The translations under genes and the position numbers were made by a program. Under the pieces are notes generated by a model that did not search any database, had not been told where the DNA came from, and saw only the letters and a program-made list of their open reading frames with translations. From Bryobacterales bacterium (lineage in GTDB: Bacteria > Acidobacteriota > Terriglobia > Bryobacterales > Bryobacteraceae): DNA of 42,516 nucleotides. The stretch lies in contig DAIDHC010000028.1 in NCBI GenBank assembly GCA_027452065.1, positions 1 through 42,516 on the forward strand, given 5' to 3'. Position 1 is the first letter of the stretch, and each line of letters starts with the position of its first letter. Positions 17,131-26,264 of this stretch are shown one piece after another.

Positions 17131-19629
17131 TCACTCGCACCGCAGCGCGTTCATCGGGTCGATCCTTGTCGCCCGCCGCGCCGGTATGAATCCGGCCAGC
17201 GCCGTCACCGCCGCAATCGCCGCCGATGCCGCCGCCAGCGTCAACACGTCCGTCGCCTCCACCCCGAACAACTGCGATTGAATCAGCCGCGTCGCTCCGT
17301 ACGCCGCCGCCAGCCCGATCGCCAGCCCCGCCGCCGCCAGCCCCAGCGTCTCCCGCAGAATCATCCACACCACCGAACTTTGCGCCGCCCCCAGCGCCAT
17401 CCGGATTCCGATCTCCCTTGTGCGCCGCTCCACGATAAACGCCATCACGCCGTACAGCCCCAGTGCCGCCAACCCCGTCGCCAGAAACCCAAACCCGCTC
17501 GAAAGGCTCGCCAGCAGCCTCTCCGTCAACAGCGATACCTCCATCTGGTGGTCCAGCGTCCGCATGTCGTACATCGGCACGTTGGCATCCACCTCCCGCA
17601 CCGCCTCCCGCAGCGTGTTGAACATCCGCGCCGGGTCCCCCTGCGCCCGTACGTACACAGTCACCCCGTTCGCAAACCCCTTCTGCGCGTCCGGTATGTA
17701 GAGTTCGTACGGGATCTCTTCGCGCATGCTTTCGTACTTGGTGTCGGCCGCCACGCCAACGATTTCGATGTCCGTCTTCGTTCCCGGATCGATCCCCATC
17801 CCGATATGCCGTCCCAGCGGCGTTGCGTCCCCGAAATACCGCTTGGCGAATTTCTGGTTCACAATCCCCACCTTCGGCGCCCCCGCAACGTCCCGTTCGT
17901 CGAAATCGCGGCCCAGCAGCACCGGGATCTTCAGCGTCCGGAAGAACGCCGGGCTGCAATACTGCATGTGCGGGTCTGGCCGCTCGTCCTGCTTCGGCGC
18001 ATAGCCTTCGATCGTGATCCAGTTGTCCCACTCGTCGTCCTCGAGCACCGGTATCACCGCCAGCGCATTCGACTCCACTCCCGCTAACCGGCTCAACCGG
18101 TCCCTCAGCCGCCGGTAATAATCCGCGGTCCAGTTGGGATCGTACCGGCTCATCGTCGGATCCACGTCAAATGCGAGCAAATTGCTCACCGCAAAACCCG
18201 GATTCAGCGCCTTCAGATTCCGCAGGCTCTGCACGAACAACCCCGCGCCGGCCAGCAGCAGCAGCGACAGCGATACCTGCGCCACCACCAGCCCCTTCCG
18301 CACTCCGGCCGAACCTCCGATCACCGCCCCCGCCTGGTCCTTCAGCGTCTCCGCCACCCGAGGCCTCGTGCATTGCAGTGCCGGAACCAGCCCAAACACC
18401 ACTCCCGCCGCCAGCGAAATCGCGAACGTGAACGCCAGCACCATCGCGTCCGGCGTGCTGGTCAGCGAAATCGGCGTGTGTCCCGGCGGCAGAAAATCGA
18501 TCAGCGTCCGGTCCATCGCTATCGCCAGACCAACCCCCAGCGCCCCGCCCAGCCCCGCCAGCGCCACGCTCTCCACCAAAAGCTGCCGGATCAGCCGCCC
18601 CCGTCCCGCGCCCAGCGCCAGCCTCACCGCAATCTCCTTCTGCCGCCCCGTCGCCCGCGCAATCAGCAGATTCGCCAGGTTCGAGCACGCGATCAACAGC
18701 ACCAGTCCCACAATCCCCATCAACGCAAACAGCGGCTTCGCGTACGTCCTCCGCAGATTCGAGCGCCCTTTCGACCCCGGCATCACCTCCATCCACATCC
18801 GCAAAAACTGCTGTTTCACAAACGGCGACGCCTTGGCAAACGGCGGCTCGGTCACCTCCCGGTTCAGTATCTCGTGGAACAGCGGCTGCAGCTCCTCCTG
18901 TGCCTTCTCCCTCGTCATGCCCGGTTTCAGGCGCCCGAAAACTTCGGCCCAGCGAAAGCGGTCGCGGTTCAAGCTGTCAAAATCGGTTCGCGGCAGATAA
19001 TCTTTCATCGTCACCGGGATCCGGATCTGCGGTGCCCGGCCCGGCTCCACTCCATCAAAACCCGCCTGGCTCACACCGATAATCGTCAGCGCCCGCCCGT
19101 TCACCACAATCTGCTTCCCCACGATCCCCGCATCCGCCCCGAATCGCGAATGCCAATACCCGTAGCTCAGCACCGCCAGCGGATGCCCGCCCTGCATCAG
19201 ATCGTCGGAGGCATTGAACACCCGCCCCGCCGCCGCTCCGATCCCGAGTACCGGAAAGTAATTCCCCGAAACCAGGTCCGCTCCGATCAACTCCGTGTGC
19301 CCCTGAAACGTCGCGCTCACCGTCATCGGGTACGTGGCGAACATCCCGCTGAACGCCTGGTTCCGGTCGCGGATCTCCCGGTACATCGGATAGGAAAGCT
19401 TGTTCGGTCCGTTGTTCCCTCCGTAATGCTTCCCCCGGCCGGCCAGCATCACCAGTTGCTCCGGATCCCGCACCGGAAGCGGCTGCAGAATTAATTGATG
19501 AATCAACGTGAAGATCGCCGTGTTCGCCCCGATGCCCAGGGCGAGCGACACAACGGCCACCACCAGAAAAACCGGAGACTTGCGCAGCGTGCGCACGCAG
19601 TATTGCAGATCGCGGAAGATGCCCGTCAT
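17131..19629 (-). CDS. ADOP-family ABC transporter permease (MacB/FtsX-like)
   Basis: The 832-residue permease has two FtsX/MacB modules in one chain, the acidobacterial duplicated orphaned permease arrangement. An N-terminal helix (about 20-42, FLVVAVVSLALGIGANTAIF) leads into a periplasmic MacB_PCD domain, three helices at about 300-415, a further helix near 440-462, a second periplasmic domain, and three C-terminal helices. The end, RRATRIDPMNALRCE, is the typical terminus. These proteins lack an adjacent ATPase and their substrates are unknown; none lies next to this one. The ATG at 19629 directly follows an in-frame GTG at 19632; either could start. Confidence 0.9.
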   Translation of the reverse strand: MTGIFRDLQYCVRTLRKSPVFLVVAVVSLALGIGANTAIFTLIHQLILQPLPVRDPEQLVMLAGRGKHYGGNNGPNKLSYPMYREIRDRNQAFSGMFATYPMTVSATFQGHTELIGADLVSGNYFPVLGIGAAAGRVFNASDDLMQGGHPLAVLSYGYWHSRFGADAGIVGKQIVVNGRALTIIGVSQAGFDGVEPGRAPQIRIPVTMKDYLPRTDFDSLNRDRFRWAEVFGRLKPGMTREKAQEELQPLFHEILNREVTEPPFAKASPFVKQQFLRMWMEVMPGSKGRSNLRRTYAKPLFALMGIVGLVLLIACSNLANLLIARATGRQKEIAVRLALGAGRGRLIRQLLVESVALAGLGGALGVGLAIAMDRTLIDFLPPGHTPISLTSTPDAMVLAFTFAISLAAGVVFGLVPALQCTRPRVAETLKDQAGAVIGGSAGVRKGLVVAQVSLSLLLLAGAGLFVQSLRNLKALNPGFAVSNLLAFDVDPTMSRYDPNWTADYYRRLRDRLSRLAGVESNALAVIPVLEDDEWDNWITIEGYAPKQDERPDPHMQYCSPAFFRTLKIPVLLGRDFDERDVAGAPKVGIVNQKFAKRYFGDATPLGRHIGMGIDPGTKTDIEIVGVAADTKYESMREEIPYELYIPDAQKGFANGVTVYVRAQGDPARMFNTLREAVREVDANVPMYDMRTLDHQMEVSLLTERLLASLSSGFGFLATGLAALGLYGVMAFIVERRTREIGIRMALGAAQSSVVWMILRETLGLAAAGLAIGLAAAYGATRLIQSQLFGVEATDVLTLAAASAAIAAVTALAGFIPARRATRIDPMNALRCE

Positions 19630-20121
19630 CACCTAGCCCTACCGCGCCGCCCGCCAAAAGTTACCTCCTCATTCCACCCCGCCCCCCCACGCCGCCGGTC
19701 TCACCTGCCTCCTGTCCCCATCCTCGAACGCGTCCAAACAAATCCTCGAAACCGCCGCCACCCGCGCCCGCTCCGCCCCCGCCACCCTTCTCAAAACCCG
19801 CCCCAGTTCTCCCAGTCCCACTAGTCCCAGTCACCAATACCACGACTAATCTGATCACGATATATCTTGACAGCCACCCTCAGCCGCCGCATCCTCAACT
19901 GAGATGCTGGCCTCGCCGTCAATTCGTCCGGTGAAACCGCCGCTCGCAACGGTCGCCAGTTCGGCATGCCCCCGCTCCTTATCACGCCCGGAGTTTGCCC
20001 ACCCGGGCCTGGCTTGCGTACCGTCCCCCGCGGAGCGGACGCCCGCATGTGCCCGGACACCCCGAGCCCGTCGCCATCTGCCCGGCGTTTCACTCACTCA
20101 TAAAGCGGAGGTAGAACCAGC
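19630..20121 (+). other. 492-base divergent gap without a recognisable gene
   Basis: No coding sequence is supported here. The ADOP-proximal part is pyrimidine-rich and includes three CCCAGT words near 19803-19830. AT-richer sequence at 19845-19870 is followed by a perfect TTGACA at 19867-19872, but no matching -10 is seen at 16-18 nt. A GGAGGT ribosome-binding site at 20107-20112 serves the GloVer gene. The composition from about 19860 onward changes from strongly C-biased to nearly balanced. Confidence 0.5.
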
Positions 20122-22431
20122 ATGACCATCGATCTTCAAGGCATTCAACCCGCGCCAATTGTCCGGAACGGAACCCATGCCTCCCGGCCGTGCTCCACCG
20201 GCAACGCCCGCATTCGCCGTGCTCGACGCCTCTCCTGGAACCCTTTGCTGTGCCTCGCCATCACAGCCTTGGCCGCCCGCCCTGCACAAGCCCAGGGCCC
20301 CGTCGAGGTCGTCCTGCACAGCTTCTCGAATATGCCCCGCGGCGCGCACCCCGTCTCCGTCCTCACTTTCGGCCCCTCCGCCGAACTCTTCGGGACCACC
20401 CAAGTCGGCGGCGCAGGCAACGCCGGCGTCGTATTCAAGCTCGATTCCGCCGGCCACCAGACGTTGCTGCACGAGTTTACCGGCGGTCCCGATGGACGTG
20501 CCCCGCATGCCGGAGTGATCTTCGACTCCGCGGGCAATCTTTATGGAACCACCTCCGGCGGAGGCACAGGCGGCCAAGGCACCATCTACAGAATTGACCC
20601 GGCCGGCAATCTCAGGGTGCTTCACAAGTTCGCTGGCCCTTCCGACGGAAGTCACCCTCAGTCCGGATTGATCCTGGATTCCTCGGGCAACCTCTATGGC
20701 ACTGCCATCAACGATGGTCCCGGCGGCGAAGGCACGATTTACAAACTAGACCCGGCCGGCGATTTCACCGTGCTTCACGGCTTCACCGGAGGCGCCGATG
20801 GAGGCTTCCCCAGCGGTCGTGTAATTCTTGACCAAGCCGGTAACCTGTACGGGACCGCCTGCAACGGCGGCGCGGCGCAGGCCGGCGTCATTTTCAAGCT
20901 GGATCCCCTGGACAATTATTCAGTGCTTCATGCATTCGCCACCGACGATGGAATCTGCCCCGCCGCCGGCCTGACCCTCGACTCGGCAGGCAACCTCTAC
21001 GGAACCACGTCCTATGGCCCCGCCGGAAATTCGGGAACCGTTTTTAAGCTGGATACCTCCGGAAATTTCTCGCTCCTTTACACCTTCACGGGAGGCGCCG
21101 ACGGTGGCCGCCCATCGGCCGACCTGATCCTCGACCCCGTCGGCAATCTTCTCGGCACCACGCAAGACGGCGGTACCGGCGGCCATGGCGTCGTCTTCAA
21201 ACTCGACCCGGCCGGAAACGAGACCGTGCTTTACTCCTTTTCGGGCCGAGCCGACGCTGGCGATCCTGCCGCGGGCATCATTCGCGACTCGGCCGGCAAT
21301 CTCTACGGCTCAGCCGCCGGCCACCACTCTGTCCTCGGCGCCCTCTACAAGCTGGATACTGCCGGCCATACGTCGATCCTCTATACTTTTCCTTACGCCT
21401 TCAACGGCACTTCGCCCAACCCCGTCGTCGCCGATTCCGCCGGCAACTTCTTTGGAACCACAAACCAGGGCGGCAGCGCCGACCTCGGCGTGTTATTCAA
21501 ACTCAGCGCCCCTACCCTGGCCGAAACCGTCCTCTACAAGTTCAAGCCCGGCCCCGGTGGGAGCCAACCGTACTCGCCCCTCTACCGTGACGCGGCCGGC
21601 AACCTTTACGGATTCGCCTCTTACCAAAGCGCAACCGAGTGCGGCCTGCTATTCAAGCTCGATACGGCCGGCAATTATTCCGTACTCCATACCTTCGCCA
21701 ACGCCGAAGGTTCGTGCCCGGCTGGCAGCCTGGCCGGCGACACCGCCGGCAACCTGTATGGCGCCGCCAATCGAGGCGGCCCATCGGATTCAGGCTCCAT
21801 TTTCAAGCTGGATGCCGCAGGCAATTTTGCTGTTCTCCATAGCTTTACCGGCGGGCTCGACGGGAAATCGCCCTATGCCGGTGTGGTCTTAGACCCCGAC
21901 GGCAATCTTTACGGTTCTACCCCCTTCGGCGGCGCCTTCAGCGCTGGCGTTTTTTTCAAGCTCGATCCGGCCGGCAATGAAACCGTCCTCTACAACTTCC
22001 CGGCCAACAACCACTCGTCACCAGGCGGCCTCATCCGCGATGCGGCGGGCAATCTGTTCGGAACCACGTCATCCGGCGGCGCCGCCGGCGCTGGCTCCGT
22101 CTTCAAGCTCGATCCTGCCGGCAATTTTAAGGTCCTGCATTCTTTCCAATACGATAGCGGCGGATCACGCCCCGAATCCGGCCTCGTCCGCGACCCATCG
22201 GGTAACTTCTACGGAACCACCGTTCAATCCACCAGCGGCTGCGGAGTAGTCTTCAAGCTCGATACGGCGCGCATATACACCGTGCTGCACACCTTCACCT
22301 GCGGCGCCGACGGCGCCTACCCCGCCGGCGAACTCATCCGCGGCCCCTCGGGGAACATCTTCGGCGTAACCAGTGGCGGCGGAAACAACTCCGGCGGCGT
22401 AGTCTTCATGCTCCAGGGCGCGGCGCCATAA
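20122..22431 (+). CDS. secreted GloVer tandem-repeat protein (TIGR03803-type)
   Basis: The 769-residue protein is built almost wholly of 14 degenerate repeats of about 50 residues with the core SAGNLYGTTxxGGxxGxGxVFKLDPAGNxxVLHxF. This is the Gloeobacter/Verrucomicrobia (GloVer) repeat; a beta-propeller-like or beta-solenoid shape is plausible but unproven. A basic n-region of about 40 residues precedes a hydrophobic segment and an AxA site (PLLCLAITALAARPAQAQ, 41-58), so it is probably exported. GGAGGT sits 9 nt before the ATG and fixes the start. No C-terminal anchor is visible. Base and codon use are much less C-biased than in neighbouring plus-strand genes. Function is unknown. Confidence 0.88.
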   Translation: MTIDLQGIQPAPIVRNGTHASRPCSTGNARIRRARRLSWNPLLCLAITALAARPAQAQGPVEVVLHSFSNMPRGAHPVSVLTFGPSAELFGTTQVGGAGNAGVVFKLDSAGHQTLLHEFTGGPDGRAPHAGVIFDSAGNLYGTTSGGGTGGQGTIYRIDPAGNLRVLHKFAGPSDGSHPQSGLILDSSGNLYGTAINDGPGGEGTIYKLDPAGDFTVLHGFTGGADGGFPSGRVILDQAGNLYGTACNGGAAQAGVIFKLDPLDNYSVLHAFATDDGICPAAGLTLDSAGNLYGTTSYGPAGNSGTVFKLDTSGNFSLLYTFTGGADGGRPSADLILDPVGNLLGTTQDGGTGGHGVVFKLDPAGNETVLYSFSGRADAGDPAAGIIRDSAGNLYGSAAGHHSVLGALYKLDTAGHTSILYTFPYAFNGTSPNPVVADSAGNFFGTTNQGGSADLGVLFKLSAPTLAETVLYKFKPGPGGSQPYSPLYRDAAGNLYGFASYQSATECGLLFKLDTAGNYSVLHTFANAEGSCPAGSLAGDTAGNLYGAANRGGPSDSGSIFKLDAAGNFAVLHSFTGGLDGKSPYAGVVLDPDGNLYGSTPFGGAFSAGVFFKLDPAGNETVLYNFPANNHSSPGGLIRDAAGNLFGTTSSGGAAGAGSVFKLDPAGNFKVLHSFQYDSGGSRPESGLVRDPSGNFYGTTVQSTSGCGVVFKLDTARIYTVLHTFTCGADGAYPAGELIRGPSGNIFGVTSGGGNNSGGVVFMLQGAAP
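20302..22428 (+). repeat. 14 degenerate coding repeats, about 150-165 bp each
   Basis: The repeat cores contain GNLYGT or variants (ELFGTT, GNFFGT, GNLLGT, GNIFGV) followed 10-15 residues later by FKLD or variants. The last copy ends at VVFMLQGAAP. Copies differ in many codons, so this is an old protein-level repeat rather than a recent DNA expansion. Confidence 0.85.
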
Positions 22432-22902
22432 CCCAAGCTCCTCTGCTCAGTCGCGCCCAGGCGCCTGCGCTGCTCGGAATCAGTGCCGGCAGTCGCCGGG
22501 TCCGCATCCGTTTGCCGCTGTGCTCGAATTGCTCGTCCAGGCTGTGCCCAACTTGCGCAAGCCGGAATTGCTGCCCGGCGCTCGGCTCGGTGATCCGGCG
22601 CCGGCGGATCTGGCGTCCATCGGCCACCATCGGCACAAAGCCTGCGCTTTGCCTCGAAGACAACTATGCCGATGCCTCCACTTCTGACAACAGCCGCGCA
22701 CTCGCCACACCGCTCGACGGCTGAACGCCCCCCTCCGCCGGCGCAACTCCCGCTCCATCCCGAATTCCCCCGTGGCTCCCGCTCCCCTCCCGTAAACCCC
22801 GCACGCGTCTCCTCTCCTTCGCTCGCTCCCACCCCATCCACAAAATTCCCCCCGTTCTGCCCCATTCGCTCGAAAAAACGTCCGTCTAGTAACTTTGCGC
22901 TA
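22432..22902 (+). other. 471-base interval without a supported gene
   Basis: Short open frames exist on both strands but none has a family signature, signal peptide or ribosome-binding site. Base composition is balanced between C and G, like the GloVer gene before it, up to about 22720, and then becomes pyrimidine-rich. CAGGCGCCTG at 22458-22467 is a perfect 10-bp palindrome close behind the GloVer stop, but there is no T-run to make it a classical terminator. Confidence 0.4.
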
Positions 22903-22931
22903 TTGTGCCTTCATACTACTCCCCTTACACT
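22903..22931 (+). promoter_or_regulatory. sigma-70-like promoter of the large TonB receptor
   Basis: TTGTGC at 22903-22908 and TACACT at 22926-22931 are separated by exactly 17 nt in an AT-rich pocket, placing transcription start near 22938. That start would lie at the left edge of the palindrome at 22938-22955. The match is good for such a GC-rich background but is by eye only. Confidence 0.5.
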
Positions 22932-22937
22932 AGCTAA

Positions 22938-22955
22938 ACTAACTCCCGAGTTAGT
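22938..22955 (+). promoter_or_regulatory. perfect 18-bp palindrome, candidate operator
   Basis: ACTAACTC-CC-GAGTTAGT has two perfect 8-bp arms around a 2-nt centre. It lies 7-24 nt downstream of the -10 hexamer and ends 9 nt before the ATG of the TonB receptor. A dimeric repressor bound here would block initiation; in RNA the same sequence could form a hairpin next to the start codon. No regulator gene is adjacent. Confidence 0.55.
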
Positions 22956-22964
22956 CAATCAATC

Positions 22965-25900
22965 ATGCGAATCATCGCCTTGCTTACTATAAGTGTGTCC
23001 GCGTGTCTCTACGCTCAGGAGCCCACCGGAACCCTCGACGGCCGCATCAACGACCCCTCCGGCGCCGTCGTCTCCGGCGCCCGCGTCTCGGTCCGCGATA
23101 CCCGCACCGGCCTCGCCCGCGCCGTTTCCTCCGACTCCTCCGGCTCGTTCCATCTCTCCCTCCTCCCGCCCGGCCTCTATTCGCTCGACGTCTCCGCCCA
23201 GGGCTTCGCCCCCTTCTCCGTCTCCCCCCTCCGCATCGACATCGGCCAAACCGTCAACTACCCCGTCCGTCTCTCCCTCGCCGGCTCCCACACCGAAGTC
23301 AGCGTCTCCTCCGCCGTTATGGTCGACACCAGTCAGACCATCGGCAACACCGTCCTCGAAAAACAAATCCTCGACCTCCCTCTCAACGGCCGCGATCTCA
23401 CCCAACTCGGCCTCCTCCAGCCCGGCGTCGCCCCCATGACCGCCGGCCTCGCCGAAGCCGGCGGCATCGCCCGCGCCGGCCAGGCTTACGCCGTCAACGG
23501 TCAGCGCCCAGAATCCAATAACTACCTCCTCGACGGCGCCTCCAACGTCGACAGCGTCAATGGTGGCTACGCCCTCCGCGTCCCCGTCGATTCCGTCGCC
23601 GAGTTCCGCATCCTCACCCTGAACGCCCCCGCCGAATACGGCGAAACCAGCGGCGCCACCACCTCCGTCGTCACCAAATCCGGCTCCAACGCCTTCCACG
23701 GCGACCTCTACGAGTTCCTCCGCAACAGCTCCCTCGACGCCCGCAACTTCTTCGCCGCCCAAACCGAACCCCTCCACCGCAATCAGTTCGGCGCTACTCT
23801 CGGCGGGCCCATCCGCAAGAATCGCGACTTCTTCTTCCTCTTCTACGAAGGCCAGCGCGACTCCGAAGGCAAAACCCAGGCCGCCATCGTCCCCACCGCC
23901 GCCCAGCGCACCGGCGATTTCTCCGGCCTCATCGACCCCGCCACCGGCCAGCCCGCTCCCCTCATCAATGAATTCACCGGCCAGCCCTTCCCCAACAACC
24001 AAATCCCCTCCGAGTTTCTCAATCCCATCGCCCTCCAGGCCTCGAAACTCTACCCCCTCCCCAACATCGGCCCCTCCGTCTACGAATCCACCCAGCTCGG
24101 CTCAAACGATTACGACCAGGGCGGCTTCCGCCTCGATCACTACTTCGCCAATAACGACCAGCTCTTTGCCCGCTTCTCCTCTTCTTCCACCCACCAGTTC
24201 GACCCCCTCCCCATCGCCGGCGCCGGCGTCCCCGGCTTCCCCGTCACCGATGATATCGTCTCCAACTCCTTCACTGTCTCCCACGTCCATCTCTTCAGCC
24301 CCCAAACCCTGCAGACCGTCCGCCTCTCCTTCTTCCGCAACGTCTTCCTCGCCGGCCAGGCCCAGAACCACACCCCAGGCAGTTCCCTCGGCTTCAATTA
24401 CCAGCCCACCCTCAGCCTCAATCAGGGCGTCCCCTATCTCATAGTAAGTGGCTACGCTTCTCTTGGTAATCCAATTACCGGCCCGCAGAACACCTACCAG
24501 AACGATTACCAGGCCTCTTACTCCCTCTCGGTCACCGCCGGCCGTCACAACTTCAAATTCGGCGCCGATCTCGACCGCCAGCAGATCAACGTCCTGTTCG
24601 GCATCGCCACCAACGGCTTCTTCGTCTTCGCCCCCTTCCCCGCCAGCGACTCCTACGCCAGCTTCCTGCTCGGCCAGTCCGTCCAGTTCTTCCAGGGCGG
24701 CGGCCAGTTCGACCGCGGCCTCCGCAAATGGATCGCCTCCGGCTACGCTCAGGACGAGTGGCGCATCACTCCCCGCCTCACCCTCAACTACGGCCTCCGC
24801 TACGAGGTCAACACCCCCTACACCGAAATCCGCAACCGCCTCAACGCCTGGGCCCCCGGTGTCCAGTCCACCGTCTATCCGTCCGCCCCCGCCGGTCTCC
24901 TCTTCCCCGGCGACCGCGGCGTTCCCGCCGGCATCGCCCCGGTCGACTACAAAGAGTTCATGCCCCGCGTCGGCCTCGCCTGGGACCCCTTCGGCGACGG
25001 CAAAACCTCCGTCCGCGCCGGTTACGGCATCTTCTATGACGGCTACACCAACGGCACCGGCGGACCTCTCCAGGCTTCCGTCAGCGCTCTCCCCTGGACC
25101 CAGGCCTACCAGCTCCCCGGCCCCGGCTTCGATATCTCCAACCCCTACGGCGGCGCGCCTTTTCCCTTCAATGGCCAATCCTTTGTCGCCCCCGCCACCG
25201 TCCTCACCATCCAGTCCGGTATGCAGCCGCCCTACTCACAGGACTGGAACTTCTCCATCGAACGCACCGTCGCCCACGACTACCTCCTCGATGTCCGCTA
25301 CGTCGGCTCCAAAGCTACCCACCTGCCCCGCTTCATCGAAGGCAACCCCACCATCTACGGCCCCGGCGTCAACCCCTCCAATAACAACCAGCAGCGCCTT
25401 TACACCACCTGCAACGCCTCCGGCCTTTGTAACTACGGTTCTGTCGGCCTCCTCGCCGATATATCGAACTCCACTTACAATGCTCTGCAAGTTTCGCTCA
25501 CCCGGCAGTACTCCAACGGCCTCTCTTTCAACGCTTCTTACTGGTACTCCAAAACTCTCGACGACATCTCCTCCCTCAACGTAGCCGGCTCGGCCCCAAC
25601 ACTCGTTGCCGGCGAAAACGACCTCGCCCAGAATCCCTTCGACCTCCGCGCCGAACGCGGACCCTCCCTGTTTGACGCCACCCATCGCTTCGCCTTCAGC
25701 GGCAGCTACGCGATTCCCTCCTGGCACGGCGCCTCGCGCCCCGCCGCCTTTCTTCTCAACGGCTGGCAGCTCAACCTCATCGCCAACCTCTCCACCGGCA
25801 CTCCCTTCACCGTCTACGACAGCGCCAACGTCAGCCTCCAGGGCAGCGCCCCCGAAATCACCGGCTTCTACTCCAGCCGCCCGGACCTCATCTCCAACCC

Positions 25901-26228
25901 CAACTCGAACCAGCCCCACTCCCCCAACCAATGGGTCACCCGCAGCCCCTTCCTTCAGCTCAACCCCGTCACCCAGGCCGGCCAGTTCGGCAACGAAGGC
26001 CGCAACGCCGTCCGCGGCCCCGGCATCGAAGACGTCGATTTCTCGCTCTTCAAAACCTTCCCGCTCGGAGAGTCCGCCCGCCTCCAGTTCCGCGCCGAAT
26101 GCTTCAATATCTTCAACCACCCCAATTTCGGCCTCCCCGAAAACGATCTTCAGTCCCCCGCCTTCGGCCAGATCCTCCAGGCCGGCCCCCCGCGCCTGCT
26201 CCAACTCGCGCTCAAATTGTTCTTCTGA
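22965..26228 (+). CDS. TonB-dependent receptor, Oar-like, with carboxypeptidase-regulatory-like domain
   Basis: The 1087-residue outer-membrane protein has a signal peptide (MRIIALLTISVSACLYAQ), an N-terminal CarboxypepD_reg-like Ig-type domain (about 20-105: GTLDGRINDPSGAVVSGARV), a plug containing LPLNGRDLTQLGLLQPGV at about 138-155 and NNYLLDGASNVD, and a long beta-barrel ending in the aromatic terminus LALKLFF expected by the BAM machinery. Acidobacterial genomes encode many such receptors, usually for glycans or other bulky nutrients; the ligand is not evident. No clear Shine-Dalgarno precedes the ATG. It is flanked by its own promoter and palindrome and is convergent with the slipin gene, so probably monocistronic. 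Confidence 0.92.
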   Translation: MRIIALLTISVSACLYAQEPTGTLDGRINDPSGAVVSGARVSVRDTRTGLARAVSSDSSGSFHLSLLPPGLYSLDVSAQGFAPFSVSPLRIDIGQTVNYPVRLSLAGSHTEVSVSSAVMVDTSQTIGNTVLEKQILDLPLNGRDLTQLGLLQPGVAPMTAGLAEAGGIARAGQAYAVNGQRPESNNYLLDGASNVDSVNGGYALRVPVDSVAEFRILTLNAPAEYGETSGATTSVVTKSGSNAFHGDLYEFLRNSSLDARNFFAAQTEPLHRNQFGATLGGPIRKNRDFFFLFYEGQRDSEGKTQAAIVPTAAQRTGDFSGLIDPATGQPAPLINEFTGQPFPNNQIPSEFLNPIALQASKLYPLPNIGPSVYESTQLGSNDYDQGGFRLDHYFANNDQLFARFSSSSTHQFDPLPIAGAGVPGFPVTDDIVSNSFTVSHVHLFSPQTLQTVRLSFFRNVFLAGQAQNHTPGSSLGFNYQPTLSLNQGVPYLIVSGYASLGNPITGPQNTYQNDYQASYSLSVTAGRHNFKFGADLDRQQINVLFGIATNGFFVFAPFPASDSYASFLLGQSVQFFQGGGQFDRGLRKWIASGYAQDEWRITPRLTLNYGLRYEVNTPYTEIRNRLNAWAPGVQSTVYPSAPAGLLFPGDRGVPAGIAPVDYKEFMPRVGLAWDPFGDGKTSVRAGYGIFYDGYTNGTGGPLQASVSALPWTQAYQLPGPGFDISNPYGGAPFPFNGQSFVAPATVLTIQSGMQPPYSQDWNFSIERTVAHDYLLDVRYVGSKATHLPRFIEGNPTIYGPGVNPSNNNQQRLYTTCNASGLCNYGSVGLLADISNSTYNALQVSLTRQYSNGLSFNASYWYSKTLDDISSLNVAGSAPTLVAGENDLAQNPFDLRAERGPSLFDATHRFAFSGSYAIPSWHGASRPAAFLLNGWQLNLIANLSTGTPFTVYDSANVSLQGSAPEITGFYSSRPDLISNPNSNQPHSPNQWVTRSPFLQLNPVTQAGQFGNEGRNAVRGPGIEDVDFSLFKTFPLGESARLQFRAECFNIFNHPNFGLPENDLQSPAFGQILQAGPPRLLQLALKLFF

Positions 26229-26240
26229 CGCGCACTGCGC

Positions 26241-26264
26241 AAGGCGGGCCTTTCAGCCCGCCTT
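26241..26264. terminator. inverted repeat between convergent genes, possible bidirectional terminator
   Basis: AAGGCGGGC and GCCCGCCTT form a perfect 9-bp GC-rich stem with a 6-nt loop (CTTTCA). The stem starts 13 nt after the TonB receptor stop and contains the slipin stop codon in its loop (26253-26255). There is no U-tract on either strand, so it may stall polymerase or only protect 3' ends. Confidence 0.5.

Noticed and set aside
19803..19830. Three CCCAGT words in the gap behind the ADOP permease
   Set aside because: Irregular spacing and pyrimidine-rich surroundings fit low-complexity sequence; not a CRISPR array or a regular repeat.
22406..22865. Small open frames on both strands between the GloVer and TonB genes
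   Set aside because: Parts look protein-like in either direction, but no frame has a start with a ribosome-binding site, a signature or a consistent codon bias.
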